DNA of 64,000 nucleotides, from NCBI RefSeq assembly GCF_900155425.1, contig NZ_LT700191.1, positions 1,713,599 through 1,777,598 of the forward strand. Direction: 5' to 3'. Below the pieces are notes generated by a model. The model was not told the origin of the DNA, ran no database searches, and saw nothing but the letters and a program-made list of their open reading frames with translations. Position 1 is the first letter of the stretch. Each line of letters begins with the position of its first letter. Source of the stretch: Parabacteroides massiliensis (lineage in GTDB: Bacteria > Bacteroidota > Bacteroidia > Bacteroidales > Tannerellaceae). Positions 18,472 to 26,840 of this stretch are shown piece after piece. A program made the position numbers and the translations under genes.

Positions 18472-20055
18472 ATGAAAAAATATAGTTTATATGCTGTACT
18501 GTTACTCTTCATAACATCTTGTAGCAGTGATTTTCTAGATCGGAATCCATTGGATCAACCGTCGAATGAAACATTCTGGAATACGGAAAAAGATGCGTTG
18601 GCTGCTGCAACCGGCTGCTACGAAAAGTGGTTCAGTATGGATGAGGTGGTCTATTTCGATTGTGCTTCCGATAATGCTTACAATCCTTTCCCATGGGAAG
18701 GTTGGCAAGTACAGGCTACCGGTTATGCAACGGCTAACGATTATGGGCAGAATTATATGAAATATGATAAGATTGTTCGTTGTAATAACTTCCTTGCCAA
18801 CATCGACCGTCCGGAAATGAGTGAAGAAATACGAAGCCGTCTGACGGCGGAAGTCCGCTTTTTGAGGGCTTGGCATTATTTTTTGAAAGTGACTCTTTAC
18901 GGGGATGTGCCTTTGGTAAAAGAAGTGCTGGATGTTAATAATTCATACCTGCCTCGTACTCCGAAAGCCGAGGTTGTGAAATTTATTTTGGATGAATTGA
19001 ACGAGATCGTTCCCTTACTGCCGGAGACGTATGCCAGTAGTGATGCTGGAAGAGTCACCAAAGGAGCTGCTCTCACGCTCAAAGCCCGTATGGAGATATT
19101 CGAAGGCGATTATGCTGCTTGTGCTACCACATGCGAGCAGATTATGAAGTTAGGGTATTCTTTGTTCCCTGATTATAAAGGTTTGTTTAAGATCGCCAAT
19201 ATGGGTAACGAGGAAGTGATTCTGGATGTCCAATATGTGGAAAATCTGGCGAAGAACTGGGTTCTTGGTGTAATGCCTCCTGCTTCTGTCGGAGGCTGGT
19301 CTTCTATCAATCCGACTCAGGCATTGGTGGATGCTTATGAATGCATAGACGGAAAAACGATTGAAGAGTCTCCTTCCTATAATCCTAAAGACCCGTATAA
19401 AGACCGTGATCCCCGTTTGGCAGCTTCTCTGATTTACCCGGGTTGCCTGTATGAAGGTAGTTATTTTAATCCGATCGATATTAAAGATCCGACCGGTGAC
19501 TATTATGCGCCTTACGGGCGTTCGAAAACCGGTTACCATCCGCGTAAGTACATTGATAACTTGGGTGATTATGCCGATATGTGGAACACGGGAATGAATG
19601 CGATCGTGATGCGTTATGCCGAAGTTTTGCTGATGTATGCCGAATCGAAGATCGAGTTGAACCAGATAGACGCTTCCGTTTATGAAGCGCTTGATGCGAT
19701 CCGGACCCGCGCCGGTATGCCGACAATAGATAAGGCGATCTATAACAATCAGTCGAAGATGCGTGAACTGGTACGTCGTGAGCGTCGTGTCGAGTTGGCA
19801 CTGGAAGGTCTTCGCTGGTTTGATATCTGTCGTTGGAAAATCGGTGAAGAGGTTATGCCGGGGCAAGTGTATGGCGCACTATTGGGGACGGTCGATGCCG
19901 AAACCGGTGCTTTGAACCTAACAGATGAACGGATAAAAGTTGAAATCCGTCTGTTTGATCCGGCGAAGCATTATTTGTGGCCGATCCCGCAGAGTGTGAT
20001 TGATGCCAGTGTGACCAACGGAGAACCGACCATGGTACAGAATCCTGGATACTAA
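18472..20055 (+). CDS. SusD/RagB-like glycan-binding lipoprotein (second locus)
   Basis: This 527-residue lipoprotein has a signal peptide ending I-T-S-C-S-S-D-F-L-D. It carries the SusD marks A-E-V-R-F-L-R-A-W-H-Y-F near 123-134, L-T-L-K-A-R-M-E, and the late block R-R-E-R-R-V-E-L-A-L-E-G-L-R-W-F-D-I-C-R-W. It would cap the SusC channel encoded 11 bases upstream. A strong hairpin lies 39 bases downstream, before the next enzyme gene, as in the first locus. The ligand is unknown. Confidence 0.94.
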   Translation: MKKYSLYAVLLLFITSCSSDFLDRNPLDQPSNETFWNTEKDALAAATGCYEKWFSMDEVVYFDCASDNAYNPFPWEGWQVQATGYATANDYGQNYMKYDKIVRCNNFLANIDRPEMSEEIRSRLTAEVRFLRAWHYFLKVTLYGDVPLVKEVLDVNNSYLPRTPKAEVVKFILDELNEIVPLLPETYASSDAGRVTKGAALTLKARMEIFEGDYAACATTCEQIMKLGYSLFPDYKGLFKIANMGNEEVILDVQYVENLAKNWVLGVMPPASVGGWSSINPTQALVDAYECIDGKTIEESPSYNPKDPYKDRDPRLAASLIYPGCLYEGSYFNPIDIKDPTGDYYAPYGRSKTGYHPRKYIDNLGDYADMWNTGMNAIVMRYAEVLLMYAESKIELNQIDASVYEALDAIRTRAGMPTIDKAIYNNQSKMRELVRRERRVELALEGLRWFDICRWKIGEEVMPGQVYGALLGTVDAETGALNLTDERIKVEIRLFDPAKHYLWPIPQSVIDASVTNGEPTMVQNPGY

Positions 20056-20093
20056 TTTTTTGTTAATAATAATAGTACCGGATCTTAACGGAC

Positions 20094-20125
20094 CCCCATA
20101 GCCTGTGTCTTAACGGGCTATGGGG
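20094..20125 (+). terminator. Hairpin after second susD (terminator or attenuator)
   Basis: CCCCATAGCC (20094-20103) pairs perfectly with GGCTATGGGG (20116-20125); a TATTTTAAAT stretch follows. It sits between susD and the glycosidase-like gene that starts 14 bases later. No separate promoter fits in the 14 bases, so the downstream gene probably depends on read-through and would be expressed below susC/susD. Confidence 0.75.
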
Positions 20126-20138
20126 TATTTTAAATATC

Positions 20139-21464
20139 ATGTGTGGAATGAAAATATATAAATTTATGATACGATTGTTATTTGCCATAGGGATTGTCGC
20201 TGCTTTTATTTTTGGAGGGTGTACTCCTTCTGCCAAACAACAATTGGCTGAAACGATCTCCCAAGATATTTCGTTGAGTGTTGTTGATAGTATGGCACGA
20301 GCGACTATACGGGAAGGGTTTAATGCCGGTAGCGGATATTCTCAAATATGGGCTCGTGATATGAATACCTTTATTGAGGTGGCTTGTGAAGAGAATGATA
20401 CGGAAGAGATCCGCAGTGCCATATTGCTCTTTTTTGCCTTGCAGCAATCGAACGGGGAGATGATTGACGGTTATGTGCTCAAGGAGGATTTTACTTGGTA
20501 TGATGACACGCCTTATTATTCCGAAGCAGCCCCGAAACATGTCGCATTCAAGAATACGGTGGAGACAGACCAGGAGACCTCTTTAATACAAATTGTCGGG
20601 AAGTATATACGTAAGACTGGCGATCGTTCCATCCTGGAAGAAGAAATTGCCGGACGAACAGTCAGCGAGCGTATAGAGGAGATGGTGAACTATCTGATGC
20701 GCGAACGTTTCGATGAGAAATACGGTTTGCTGTACGGAGCGATGACTGCTGATTGGGGCGATGTCCAACCAAACGATGATTTCGGTTGCGATATGAACGA
20801 ACTCTCTCATGCAGCAATCGATGTGTACGATAATGCCATGTTTATTATTGCCTTGGACTATCTGGTAGAACTGTATCCGGAAGAGGCAGACAGGCAGAAG
20901 TGGCAACAGCAGCGTGAACGGATTGCCGGGAACGTGCGTAAACATTTGTGGGATGCCGATCGGCAAAAGTTTATTCCGCATGTGTATCTCGGAGAATCCC
21001 CGATACCTGCCGGCTTTGATGAAAATGCAATCCATTATCATGGAGGTACCGCCGTGGCGATAGAAGCCGGGTTGTTGTCGCATGAGGAGATTGCGGTAGT
21101 AAATGCTCAGATGCTTGAAAATGTCCGATTGTCCGGTATGCCCAGTATCGGCTTGACGCTTTATCCCGTATATCCACAAAATTTCTTTCATGGTTGGATG
21201 GCTGAACCATATGTTTATCAGAATGGGGGAGATTGGACTTGGTTTGGTGGGCGTATGATTCAGCAACTGGTGGCTAACGGGTATGTAGAAGAAGCCTATG
21301 CTGAAATTCGGCCGATGCTTGACCGGGTTATTCGTAACAAAGGGTTCTATGAATGGTATGGCAAGGGAAATATACCCAGTGGTTCAGGTAATTTTAAAGG
21401 CTCCGCAGGCGTGTTGGCAAAGGCGATTGCAATGTTGAAGCATTGGGCGGAAGAGAATAAGTGA
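20139..21464 (+). CDS. Six-hairpin (alpha/alpha)6 glycosidase-like lipoprotein
   Basis: This 441-residue protein has a lipoprotein signal (hydrophobic stretch then G-G-C-T; the ATG at 20148 is an equally good start). The rest resembles six-hairpin glycosidases: W-A-R-D-M-N-T-F near residue 68 (a W-x-R-D motif seen in several such families), alternating helices, N-G-E-M-I-D-G-Y, a D-W-G-D-V-Q-P segment, and a C-terminal G-G-D-W-T-W-F-G-G-R. Acidic residues suited to catalysis are present, but I cannot name the CAZy family or substrate. Its position right after susD points to glycan trimming at the cell surface or in the periplasm. Confidence 0.65.
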   Translation: MCGMKIYKFMIRLLFAIGIVAAFIFGGCTPSAKQQLAETISQDISLSVVDSMARATIREGFNAGSGYSQIWARDMNTFIEVACEENDTEEIRSAILLFFALQQSNGEMIDGYVLKEDFTWYDDTPYYSEAAPKHVAFKNTVETDQETSLIQIVGKYIRKTGDRSILEEEIAGRTVSERIEEMVNYLMRERFDEKYGLLYGAMTADWGDVQPNDDFGCDMNELSHAAIDVYDNAMFIIALDYLVELYPEEADRQKWQQQRERIAGNVRKHLWDADRQKFIPHVYLGESPIPAGFDENAIHYHGGTAVAIEAGLLSHEEIAVVNAQMLENVRLSGMPSIGLTLYPVYPQNFFHGWMAEPYVYQNGGDWTWFGGRMIQQLVANGYVEEAYAEIRPMLDRVIRNKGFYEWYGKGNIPSGSGNFKGSAGVLAKAIAMLKHWAEENK

Positions 21465-21502
21465 TATTTTATCTTGCGTTTTTTTATTCAGTTGTTTTTT
21501 AG

Positions 21503-21510
21503 TAGATTTG
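21503..21510 (+). promoter_or_regulatory. Bacteroidetes -7 box and inverted repeat before araC-type gene
   Basis: TAGATTTG matches TAnnTTTG, 24 bases before the ATG at 21535. The box lies within an inverted repeat, GTAGA (21502-21506) and TCTAC (21516-21520), which could be an autoregulatory operator. The operator idea is inference only. Confidence 0.5.
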
Positions 21511-21534
21511 TTCGGTCTACAAATGTAATACGTT

Positions 21535-22398
21535 ATGGAACATTCATCTGAACAATCGTTATGGGGAATGCTGGAAGGCATCACCGAGAATCTGAAGCAT
21601 AAACGGCTGGCGGATGTGTTTCGTTTTGTATCGTTCCGCCCGTTCGAGACGTTCGGGCCGCATAAACATCTGCGTATTGAGATCAATTATGTGAAGAAGG
21701 GCAATTGTATCCTGCATCTGGAGAACGAGAGCATCAGTTTCAGTGAGAACGAGATGATGGTGATTTGTTCCAACGTAGAGCATACTTTCGAGGCCGGATC
21801 CGAAGATACGACCCTGATGCAGTTGGAGTTCCTGCCGGAAGTATTCTCCCGTTTCAATCCGGACGGACACGGACAGACGAAGGATTTGGCACCTGTCACG
21901 ATCTTTTCCGAAGAGAACCGGTTGATCAAGATTGTGAATAACGTCCGTATCATGCGTGCCGTGCAGCGTATTGTCAATGAGATGAACCAGAAGAGCAAAT
22001 ACTACCAATATCTGGTTGTCATGTACTATGCCGAACTGCTGATCCTGATTTACCGTTACCTTGATGAGGCCTATCTTCCGATTTGTACAAACGATTCGTT
22101 GAAAAAGGCGATCTCCTATATCCGTTTGAACTACCGGTCCGATATCACGATCAGCGATGTCGCGTCACAAACCGGAGTCGGAGAACGGTACTTGCGCAAA
22201 CTATTCTCTCAGTACCTGAGCCTCTCTCCGTTGGACTACCTGAACCAAATCCGAATTAACAAAGCGATCGAACTGCTGCGGAACACGGAAATGTCCGTCA
22301 AGGAAGTCTGCTTTGCCTGTGGTTTTCAATCCCCTCAATACTTCTCCCGTATCTTCAAACAACAAATGGGCATCTCTCCGCGAGAAGTAACAAAATAG
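21535..22398 (+). CDS. AraC-family transcriptional regulator
   Basis: This 287-residue protein has an N-terminal cupin-like sensor domain (H-K-H-L-R-I-E-I-N-Y near residues 42-51, then beta-rich sequence to about 100) and a C-terminal AraC DNA-binding domain. The latter has two helix-turn-helix units: I-S-D-V-A-S-Q-T-G-V-G-E-R-Y-L-R-K-L-F and V-K-E-V-C-F-A-C-G-F-Q-S-P-Q-Y-F-S-R-I-F-K. It has its own promoter and stands between the glycosidase-like gene and the sugar-acid cassette, so it is the best candidate local regulator, sensing a mono- or disaccharide in the cytosol. Confidence 0.92.
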   Translation: MEHSSEQSLWGMLEGITENLKHKRLADVFRFVSFRPFETFGPHKHLRIEINYVKKGNCILHLENESISFSENEMMVICSNVEHTFEAGSEDTTLMQLEFLPEVFSRFNPDGHGQTKDLAPVTIFSEENRLIKIVNNVRIMRAVQRIVNEMNQKSKYYQYLVVMYYAELLILIYRYLDEAYLPICTNDSLKKAISYIRLNYRSDITISDVASQTGVGERYLRKLFSQYLSLSPLDYLNQIRINKAIELLRNTEMSVKEVCFACGFQSPQYFSRIFKQQMGISPREVTK

Positions 22399-22491
22399 AC
22401 AGTGCCGTTTTCTCTACTTTTTCCCTTTTTCTGTTCCTCGTAGCATAAGCAACCAGGGGTGTTTATGCCGTATCTTCTTCTCTTCGGGCTT

Positions 22492-22499
22492 TATCTTTG
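22492..22499 (+). promoter_or_regulatory. Bacteroidetes -7 box for the RraA/dehydratase cassette
   Basis: TATCTTTG matches TAnnTTTG and lies 35 bases before the ATG at 22535. It makes the five-gene cassette 22535-29846 a transcription unit separate from the AraC gene. Confidence 0.5.
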
Positions 22500-22534
22500 C
22501 TGGTAGAAAGACGAATTGTAAAAAGGAATTCACA

Positions 22535-23227
22535 ATGAAAGAATGGAAAGACGATAAAGCTCTGTTTGCTTTGATAAAAGATGAGCTTTACACCGCGGTG
22601 GTCGGTGATATTATGGATAAGATGGGTTATACCCGCCAGTTTTTGCCACCTCGTATCCGCCCGCTTCGTGACGACATGCTGGTTGCCGGACGTGCCATGA
22701 CGGTATTAGAGGCCGATGTGCTGGATGCCGGAAAGGATAAAGGGGTGAACCCTGTGTTGAAACGCTCTTTCGGTTTGATGCTTGAAGCGCTGGACGACCT
22801 GAAGGAAGACGAGGTATATGTTTGTTCCGGTTCTTCTCCTGCTTATGCTTTATGGGGCGAATTGATGAGCGCACGTGCGATCCAGTGTAAAGCTGCCGGG
22901 GCGGTTGTCAATGGCTACTCCCGCGATACAAAAGGAATTTTAGCATTGGATTTCCCTTGTTTCTCCTATGGCCCTTATGCTCAGGACCAAGCACCGCGTG
23001 GAAAGGTGATCGACTACCGTGTGCCTATCGAGATGGAGGGCGTACGGATCAATGACGGGGATATCCTGGTCGGCGACATCGACGGCGTATGTGTCGTGCC
23101 CCGTGAGATCGAGGAAGAAGTGTTTACCCGCGCCTTGGAGAAAGCCCGTGGCGAACGGATGGTTTTGAAGAAGATACAGGAAGGGATGAAAGCCCGCGAT
23201 GCTTTCGATAAATACGGAATTATGTGA
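22535..23227 (+). CDS. RraA-like family protein, candidate 2-oxo acid aldolase
   Basis: This 230-residue cytosolic protein belongs to the RraA / HMG-CHA aldolase family. The family holds both RNase E inhibitors and divalent-metal class II aldolases or decarboxylases of 2-oxo acids. Visible motifs are T-A-V-V-G-D-I-M-D near 20-28, W-G-E-L-M-S-A-R-A near 107-115, and G-A-V-V-N-G-Y-S-R130-D131, the Arg/Asp pair used for substrate and metal in the aldolases. The neighbours are a sugar-acid dehydratase and an SDR dehydrogenase, which favours an aldolase acting on a 2-keto-3-deoxy acid. Its role as an RNase E inhibitor is unlikely in this context. The substrate is unknown. Confidence 0.8.
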   Translation: MKEWKDDKALFALIKDELYTAVVGDIMDKMGYTRQFLPPRIRPLRDDMLVAGRAMTVLEADVLDAGKDKGVNPVLKRSFGLMLEALDDLKEDEVYVCSGSSPAYALWGELMSARAIQCKAAGAVVNGYSRDTKGILALDFPCFSYGPYAQDQAPRGKVIDYRVPIEMEGVRINDGDILVGDIDGVCVVPREIEEEVFTRALEKARGERMVLKKIQEGMKARDAFDKYGIM

Positions 23228-23256
23228 AATATGATAAAAAGGTAGGAGACAACATA

Positions 23257-24426
23257 ATGAAAATTACAGACGTAAAAGTATGGTTGGTCCAGGGCATCAA
23301 ATACAACTGGACATTACTGAAGATATATACCGACGAAGGCTATACCGGCGTAGGCGAAGCTACCAACTGGCCTGGCAGCCCGATCGTTTTCGAAGCCGCC
23401 AAGCATGTCGGACAGCGCATCATCGGCCTCGACCCGATGAAGACCGATTTTATCTGGACGAAGCTCTACCGCGACCTGAACTGGATCGGCCCGTACGGAG
23501 CCAGCCTGTGTGCGATCAGCGGCATTGACATGGCGTTGCTTGACTTGAAAGCAAAGGTATTGGGCGTTCCTTGCTACGAATTGTTGGGCGGAGCTTACCG
23601 GAAAGATATCCTGCTCTATGCCAACTATTGGTTTACCGGCGGAGGACACAACGAAGCGGATTATGCCGCCCAGGCACGCCGTGTCATGGACGCCGGTTTT
23701 ACGGGGCTGAAGTTCGACCCCTTCGCCCACACGAACTATTTCTATGGTGAAGACCTCGCTTCTAACCTAACCCTGACGGCGGAACAGCAGGACTTGGCGT
23801 TCAACGTCTCCAAAGCCGTACGCGAGGCTGTCGGTCCTGAATGCGATATCATGATCGAAACGCATGCTATGCTGAACTACCGGATTGCCGTCAAGATGGC
23901 GGAGCGGCTGGCAAAGCTCGATATCACCTGGTATGAAGAACCGGCAGGCCCGGAAAGTTCGCAGACGCTCCGTGCCATGCGCGAACGCATCCCGTCGGAT
24001 GTCGCTATCTGTGTAGGTGAGCGCCATTACACCCGTTTTGGTATCCGTTCGCTGCTGGAAAAGCATGTGTGCGACGTGATCATGCCCGATATCACCCGTT
24101 GTGGCGGACCGTCAGAGATGAAACGGATGGCTACGATGGCGGAAGCCTACAACGTCTTGATCGCCCCGCATAACCCGAACGGTCCTCTTTCGACACTTGC
24201 TTCTTCACATGTTTGTGCCGCAATCCCGAACTTCTTCCGTCAGGAGTTTATGTTCAACGATGTTCCCTGGCGCGACACGGTGATCGACCATCCGATAGCC
24301 GAGATGGTCTATGACGGTCATCTGTACTTGTCCGACCGTCCCGGTTTGGGCGTGGATCTTGTTGAGGAAGAGATAGAAAAACACCCCGGCATCACGACGG
24401 ATGCTCCCGATAACTTTTATATCTGA
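23257..24426 (+). CDS. Enolase-superfamily sugar-acid dehydratase (MR/MLE type)
   Basis: This protein has 389 residues from the ATG at 23257, which follows a G-G-A-G Shine-Dalgarno-like stretch; the ATG at 23224 lies inside the previous gene. The N-terminal capping domain is followed by the barrel with K152-F-D, the metal ligands E201 (in M-I-E-T-H203), E227 (W-Y-E-E-P) and E255 (V-G-E-R-H), and H305 in A-P-H-N-P-N-G-P. This pattern is that of galactonate/mannonate-type acid-sugar dehydratases, which remove water to give 2-keto-3-deoxy acids. The first metal ligand is Glu in E-x-H, whereas Asp is commoner. Exact substrate unknown. Confidence 0.87.
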   Translation: MKITDVKVWLVQGIKYNWTLLKIYTDEGYTGVGEATNWPGSPIVFEAAKHVGQRIIGLDPMKTDFIWTKLYRDLNWIGPYGASLCAISGIDMALLDLKAKVLGVPCYELLGGAYRKDILLYANYWFTGGGHNEADYAAQARRVMDAGFTGLKFDPFAHTNYFYGEDLASNLTLTAEQQDLAFNVSKAVREAVGPECDIMIETHAMLNYRIAVKMAERLAKLDITWYEEPAGPESSQTLRAMRERIPSDVAICVGERHYTRFGIRSLLEKHVCDVIMPDITRCGGPSEMKRMATMAEAYNVLIAPHNPNGPLSTLASSHVCAAIPNFFRQEFMFNDVPWRDTVIDHPIAEMVYDGHLYLSDRPGLGVDLVEEEIEKHPGITTDAPDNFYI

Positions 24427-24431
24427 TCCGT

Positions 24432-25223
24432 ATGAGTTTTGCACTCGATTATAAAGATAAGGTAGTCCTGGTCACCGGAGTCTCCTCCGGGATCGGGCTG
24501 GGTGTCGCAAAGGAATTCGCACGGGCGGGTGCGAATGTGGCAGGTTGTTCGCGTAAATCTCCGGACGATGCGAGCGTACAGGCTTTCCGGGAGGCGGTAG
24601 AGTCTGAAGGCGTACGCTCGTTCTACAGGCAGGCAGATGTGACGGATGTGGAGGATTTGAAAGGCTTCGTCGAAGGTACGGTCGGAACTTTCGGACGTTT
24701 GGATGTGGTTGTCTCCAATGCCGGCATGAACGTGTTCGAGGGAGCCGAAGGTTGCACGGAAGAACGTTGGCATTACAATCTCGATCTGAACCTGGCATCT
24801 CACTGGCGTCTGGCTAAACTCTGTAAACCTCATTTAGAGAAGAGCGGCGAAGGCGTCCTGCTCCTGATGACTTCCAACCATGCTTTCAGTTCCATCCCCG
24901 GATGTTTCCCTTACAACGTGACGAAGACGGCTATCACCGGTCTGGTGCGCAGCCTGGCGATCGAGTGGGGACCGGCTGTCCGTACGGTGGGGGTAGCTCC
25001 CGGATTTATCGATACGGCGGGCAACGATACTTGGTTTGACTCGTTCCCTGATCCCGAAGCGGAACGCCGGCGGACGATCAATCTGCATCCGGTCAAACGG
25101 ATCGGGACGGTCGAAGAGGTAGGGGCATTATGTGTTTATCTTGCTTCTCCATATGCACGATTTATCTGCGGGACGACGATCCTGATGGACGGCGGACGTT
25201 CGGCGTTGATGCAGGATGAATAA
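24432..25223 (+). CDS. Short-chain dehydrogenase/reductase (SDR)
   Basis: This 263-residue NAD(P)-dependent oxidoreductase has the Rossmann motif T15-G-V-S-S-G-I-G22, N96-A-G98, catalytic S148, and Y161-x-x-x-K165. The C-terminus has the usual P-G-F-I-D-T and D-G-G-R. It starts five bases after the dehydratase stop, so it belongs to the same operon. In this setting it most likely oxidises an aldose to its lactone or a hydroxy-acid intermediate, but direction and substrate are inference. Confidence 0.88.
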   Translation: MSFALDYKDKVVLVTGVSSGIGLGVAKEFARAGANVAGCSRKSPDDASVQAFREAVESEGVRSFYRQADVTDVEDLKGFVEGTVGTFGRLDVVVSNAGMNVFEGAEGCTEERWHYNLDLNLASHWRLAKLCKPHLEKSGEGVLLLMTSNHAFSSIPGCFPYNVTKTAITGLVRSLAIEWGPAVRTVGVAPGFIDTAGNDTWFDSFPDPEAERRRTINLHPVKRIGTVEEVGALCVYLASPYARFICGTTILMDGGRSALMQDE

Positions 25224-25250
25224 TACACCGAATAAGAACAAACAGATACC

Positions 25251-26804
25251 ATGAACACAATCGATCTTATAATCTTTATAGCCTATTGCCTCTTGATTCT
25301 CTGTGTCGGCCTTTTTGTTTCGCGAGGCAAGAAGGGGAATGAACGGGATGCCGGCGATTATTTTCTGGCAGGGCGTGGACTTGCCTGGTGGGCGATAGGC
25401 GCTTCTATCATTGCTTCCAACATCTCGGCCGAACAGTTTGTCGGCATGTCTGGTTCCGGTTATGCCATTGGGCTGGCGATGGCGACCTACGAATGGATCG
25501 CTGCACTCGGACTGATCATCGTGGCGAAGTTTTTTATCCCCATCTTTTTAGAGAAAAAGATATTCACGATGCCTCAGTTTCTGGAAGAGCGTTTCGATAA
25601 ACGGGTAAAGACGGTGATGGCCATTTTTTGGCTGGCTGTTTTCATTTTTATCAATCTTACCTCCATTCTGTATTTGGGAGCTTTGACAATCGAAAAGGTG
25701 ATGGGAATCCCGATGCTTTATGGTATAATCGGACTGGCAGCCTTTGCCGGTATCTATTCGATTTACGGAGGACTGAAAGCGGTGGCGCTGACGGATGTGA
25801 TCCAAGTCGTGTTCTTAGTTGGTGGCGGATTGGTCACGACCTATATCGCCCTGAACCTATTGGGGGAAGGTCACGGTGTGTTCCAAGGAATGGTCAACCT
25901 TTATGGTGAGGCGACTGATAAATTTCACCTGATCCTCGACAAGTCACATCCCAGTTATAAAGATCTGCCGGGTATTTCCGTGATCCTCGGTGGCCTCTGG
26001 GTGGCAAACCTCTATTATTGGGGGTGCAACCAGTATATTATCCAACGTGCGTTGGCAGCCAAGTCGGTCCGGGAGGCGCAGAACGGGATGCTTTTTGCCG
26101 GCTTCATCAAACTGTTTATCCCGCTGTTAGTTGTGATACCTGGAATTGCTGCCTTTGCATTGGAAGCACCATTGGCAAAGTCGGATGAGGCCTATCCGTG
26201 GCTGCTCAGTAACCTTCTTCCAGTAGGGGTAAAAGGAGTGGCTTTTGCTGCCTTGACTGCCGCGATCGTCAGTTCGCTTGCTTCGATGATGAACAGTATC
26301 TCCACGATCTTTACGATGGATATCTATCGTTTTTATTTTCGAAAGGAGGCGGGACAGAAAGAATTGGTCCGTACCGGGCGTTGGGCGAGTTTCGGCTCGT
26401 TGCTGATAGCCGTGCTGATCGCCCCGATGTTGTCGGGATTGGACCAGGCTTTCCATTATATCCAGGAGTTTACGGGGTTTGTCAGCCCGGGTGCCTTGTC
26501 GATATTCCTGGCCGGTTTCTTCTATAAGCGGGCAACGGCAAACGGGGCGCTGGCGGCGGCATTGGGATCGTTCGTCTTCTCCTTCGGCTTGAAATTCTTC
26601 TTCCCCGAACTTCCTTGGATGGACCGCATGGGGCTTGTGTTCCTGATATGCTGTGCGCTCATTGTCGTATTTGGGAAAAAGAATCAGCCCGTCAATGCCT
26701 ATACGCTGCATGACCCGGCTTTGTTCCATACCGGCCGGATGTTCAATGTAATGTCAGTAGCCATACTGGTAATATTAATAGGCTTTTACTACTTTTGGTG
26801 GTAA
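25251..26804 (+). CDS. Sodium:solute symporter (SSS family, SGLT-like)
   Basis: This 517-residue inner-membrane carrier has about 13-14 hydrophobic segments. Diagnostic pieces are D-Y-F-L-A-G-R-G-L-A-W-W near 36-47, S-N-I-S-A-E-Q-F-V-G-M-S-G near 57-69, G-G-L-K-A-V-A-L-T-D-V-I-Q and A-L-T-A-A-I-V-S-S-L-A-S-M-M-N-S. The S-A-E-Q-F-V-G motif is typical of sugar-transporting SGLT members. It lies inside the dehydratase/SDR operon, so it probably brings the monosaccharide or sugar acid released in the periplasm into the cytosol with sodium. Confidence 0.92.
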   Translation: MNTIDLIIFIAYCLLILCVGLFVSRGKKGNERDAGDYFLAGRGLAWWAIGASIIASNISAEQFVGMSGSGYAIGLAMATYEWIAALGLIIVAKFFIPIFLEKKIFTMPQFLEERFDKRVKTVMAIFWLAVFIFINLTSILYLGALTIEKVMGIPMLYGIIGLAAFAGIYSIYGGLKAVALTDVIQVVFLVGGGLVTTYIALNLLGEGHGVFQGMVNLYGEATDKFHLILDKSHPSYKDLPGISVILGGLWVANLYYWGCNQYIIQRALAAKSVREAQNGMLFAGFIKLFIPLLVVIPGIAAFALEAPLAKSDEAYPWLLSNLLPVGVKGVAFAALTAAIVSSLASMMNSISTIFTMDIYRFYFRKEAGQKELVRTGRWASFGSLLIAVLIAPMLSGLDQAFHYIQEFTGFVSPGALSIFLAGFFYKRATANGALAAALGSFVFSFGLKFFFPELPWMDRMGLVFLICCALIVVFGKKNQPVNAYTLHDPALFHTGRMFNVMSVAILVILIGFYYFWW

Positions 26805-26816
26805 ATTGATGCACAC

Positions 26817-26830
26817 GTAATCCGTGCCTA
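26817..26830 (+). repeat. 14-bp direct repeat upstream of GH2
   Basis: GTAATCCGTGCCTA is repeated exactly at 29879-29892, in the right arm of the hairpin after the same GH2 gene. The two copies bracket the gene and are followed by similar A/T-rich tails. They could be leftovers of a dispersed repeat. Confidence 0.55.
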
Positions 26831-26840
26831 AAATATAAAT

